Below are positions 62,569-64,000 of a stretch of DNA of 64,000 bases, in pieces. The first letter of the stretch is position 1. The number at the start of each line of letters is the position of its first letter. The notes below the pieces were generated by a model. That model worked only from the letters and a program-made list of their open reading frames with translations. It was not told the origin of the DNA and did no database searches. Origin of the DNA: Nocardia anocheti (GTDB lineage: Bacteria > Actinomycetota > Actinomycetes > Mycobacteriales > Mycobacteriaceae); contig NZ_JAQQFV010000003.1 in assembly GCF_029675105.1 (NCBI RefSeq), positions 186,001 to 250,000 of the forward strand. The letters run 5' to 3'. The translations under genes were made by a program, and so were the position numbers.

Positions 62569-62787
62569 GTATCTCGCCACCGTGGCCGCGACGACCTGAA
62601 CTCCCACGCCGCCAAGGGTCTTGAACGGGATTTCGATCGTGTGGCGAGTTCAGCAGTGCTGAGCCATGTTTTGTCGCCGGGAGTCAGGCGGGAAGATCGC
62701 TCGAACCGCGCGTCGAGGCGACGGGCCGGGATGACCTGGAAACGGCTCGGGGCGACCGTCACTCGATAGCTGCTTACGGGACAACGC

Positions 62788-63621
62788 CTAGGCGTCGAAG
62801 AGGAGGTAGAGGCCGAGGAAGGTGAAGCCGACCATCAGGAGCATGAGGGCCAGTTGGCCGGTGAGGCGGTGGGATGGGGGGAGGAGGCGGAGGCAGCGGT
62901 CGTGGGCGGCGGCTACGCCGAGGATGTGGCCGGTGAGGACTGCGAGGACCTTGATGGTGGCGAGGAGGCCGGGCTGTTCGGACAGGATGTAGGAGACCTG
63001 CAGATCGGCCAGGCCCGCGAGGTTCCAGCCGAGGCCGAAGGGGTCGGCGCAGAGGATGAGGGTGGTTTGGCCCTTCTCCACCAGGAAGCTCAGGTAGTGG
63101 GCGACGATGTAGCCAGCGATGATGGGGGTCAGGCTGTGGGCCAGGCGGATCGGGAGTAGGGCGCGTTCGGTGCGGGTGACACCGCCGGTGGCGCGGGTGG
63201 CCAGTTCGAAGAGACCGCCGACCACGGCGATGAAGGCGAGCACCACGTGGGCTTTCGGCGCGCCCGCCGCGATGCGCTCGGCGACCGCGTCCTCGCCGAG
63301 CACGAAGGCGGTCGTACCGTCGGGCAGTGGTTCGTCGGGCAGAAACGCGTTGGTGCAGTCGATGACGATCTTCCCGGCCAACGCGGTGCCGTGCGCGCCG
63401 AGCAGGTCGGCGAGCGCAGCCACCGGCACGGCCATCAGCACGACATCGGCCCACTCGATCGCCGCACCGATACCGTCCACGTGCGTTGCGCTGATCCGGG
63501 CGGCGAGCGTCTTCGCGGCTTCGCTCGATCGCGCACCGATGCGCACCTCGTGGCCTACCGAAGCCCACCCACCGCCCAGCGCGGCCGCCATCGCACCCGC
63601 GCCGATGATTCCGATTCGCAT
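62788..63621 (-). CDS. chimeric protein: NADP-binding (F420-dependent reductase-like) N-half joined to a membrane-protein C-half
   Basis: A 277-residue protein starting at ATG 63621 with AGGAGTTGAT just upstream. Residues 1-127 are a Rossmann fold like NADPH:F420 reductases (MRIGIIGAGAMAAALGGGWA, ADVVLMAVPVAAL, IVIDCTNAF, AAGAPKAHVV). At about residue 128, where the family should read KAFNT, the sequence becomes LAFIAVVGGLFELATR and continues as a polytopic membrane protein (LAHSLTPIIAGYIVAHYLSF, ATIKVLAVLTGHILGVAAA, ALMLLMVGFTFLGLYLLF). That second part resembles the C-terminal half of an actinobacterial membrane-protein family. Codon choice also shifts from GCG-rich to CTC/C-ending. An in-frame deletion joining two genes is the simplest explanation. 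Whether the product functions is unknown. Confidence 0.7.
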   Translation of the reverse strand: MRIGIIGAGAMAAALGGGWASVGHEVRIGARSSEAAKTLAARISATHVDGIGAAIEWADVVLMAVPVAALADLLGAHGTALAGKIVIDCTNAFLPDEPLPDGTTAFVLGEDAVAERIAAGAPKAHVVLAFIAVVGGLFELATRATGGVTRTERALLPIRLAHSLTPIIAGYIVAHYLSFLVEKGQTTLILCADPFGLGWNLAGLADLQVSYILSEQPGLLATIKVLAVLTGHILGVAAAHDRCLRLLPPSHRLTGQLALMLLMVGFTFLGLYLLFDA

Positions 63622-63640
63622 ATCAACTCCTGAGTTTCCG

Positions 63641-63700
63641 TGTGCCGACGATCGCGGCACAACAGACGCTAGGGATTCCGATAGGCACTCGCGGGTGCCT
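63641..63700. promoter_or_regulatory. two palindromes between the chimeric gene and the HxlR gene
   Basis: Site 1 is TGTGCCG (63641-63647) and CGGCACA (63655-63661), 7-bp arms with a 7-nt spacer. Site 2 is AGGCAC (63683-63688) and GTGCCT (63695-63700), 6-bp arms extendable to 8 of 9 pairs. Both lie in the 102-bp divergent promoter gap and are candidate HxlR operators. Confidence 0.5.
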
Positions 63701-63723
63701 GTCGTCGGTGCCAAGCTGGTCCC

Positions 63724-64000
63724 ATGACCGCCGCACCGGCCCAACACTCCGAATATCCGCCCTACGGTGACTACGAGGCCGACTGTCCGGCCAGGATGGG
63801 CGTCGACTTGTTCGGGAACTCGTGGCTACCCGTGATCGTGTACATGCTGCGGAACGGGCCGCTCCGTCACGGTGACCTTCTGACCGAGATCGGCGGCATC
63901 AGCCAGAAGATGCTGACGCAGACGCTGCGGCGGATGGAGGCGATGACGCTCGTACACAGACGCCGCTATGCCGAAGCACCCCCGCGCGTGGAATACGAAC
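63724..64000 (+). CDS. HxlR-family transcriptional regulator (partial, runs off the window)
   Basis: The first 92 residues of a winged-helix regulator. Family features are Cys22 in YEADCPARMGVDLFGNSWLP, then LRNGPLRHGDLLTEIGGISQ and KMLTQTLRRMEAMTLVHRR. HxlR proteins often sense oxidants, aldehydes or quinones through a Cys near the N-terminus and control a divergent reductase gene, which fits the adjacent NADP-binding gene. The C-terminus is outside the window. Confidence 0.9.
   Translation, partial: MTAAPAQHSEYPPYGDYEADCPARMGVDLFGNSWLPVIVYMLRNGPLRHGDLLTEIGGISQKMLTQTLRRMEAMTLVHRRRYAEAPPRVEYE

Noticed and set aside
1..64000. tRNA genes, insertion sequences, prophage or plasmid origin features
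   Set aside because: None seen on either strand. No transposase, integrase or tRNA-like cloverleaf could be found, so no mobile element is claimed for the NRPS island.

Overview
The window is high-GC actinobacterial DNA, most likely from Nocardia or a close mycolic-acid-containing relative. The evidence is gene content and order: pgsA2, gcvH, garA, a MerR gene, a bifunctional-nuclease gene, a second MerR gene and gcvP follow the Mycobacterium tuberculosis Rv1822-Rv1832 order. An Rv1836c-like gene and glcB (Rv1837c-like) appear further on. An Rv0785-type flavoprotein, a two-domain fatty acyl-CoA reductase (Rv3391 type), a WhiB protein and an AlkB/rubredoxin operon fit the same group. No tRNA, rRNA, CRISPR array or insertion sequence was seen.

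Layout. 1-2.5 kb: 3' part of an FAD dehydrogenase gene, a small lipoprotein and a cutinase. 2.5-6.1 kb: a TetR gene divergent from an alkane hydroxylase operon (alkB, two rubredoxins, rubredoxin reductase) whose four genes overlap end to end. 6.1-11.1 kb: a DUF4246 protein, an alpha/beta-hydrolase fused to a second domain, and the fatty acyl-CoA reductase. 11.4-16.6 kb: a TetR-ABC exporter operon divergent from an acyl-CoA oxidase/dehydrogenase gene, with two palindromes between them. 16.6-19.6 kb: PAP2, NERD and DUF2252 proteins. 19.7-26.8 kb: the conserved phospholipid/glycine-cleavage/GarA block, with a tandem glycine riboswitch in front of gcvP.

27.3-54.4 kb is an accessory island lying between gcvP and the Rv1836c-like gene. 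It holds one 8121-residue, seven-module NRPS with a terminal thioesterase, a translationally coupled FkbM-type methyltransferase, a TetR gene, a wrecked ABC-F gene and an intact streptogramin B lyase (vgb). The NRPS should make a seven-residue, probably N-acylated peptide with a D-residue at position 5 and Thr-like residues at the ends. A lyase that opens Thr-ester depsipeptide rings beside it suggests self-protection, product turnover or defence against competitors.

54.4-64 kb: a von Willebrand A protein, WhiB and HNH genes with a small unlisted ORF in front, an acyl-CoA dehydrogenase with its TetR gene, malate synthase G followed by two hairpins, a possible SUKH-like protein, a gene that looks like an in-frame chimera of an NADP-binding protein and a membrane protein, and the start of an HxlR regulator. 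Alkane oxidation, acyl-CoA oxidation and malate synthase together point to growth on hydrocarbons and lipids.
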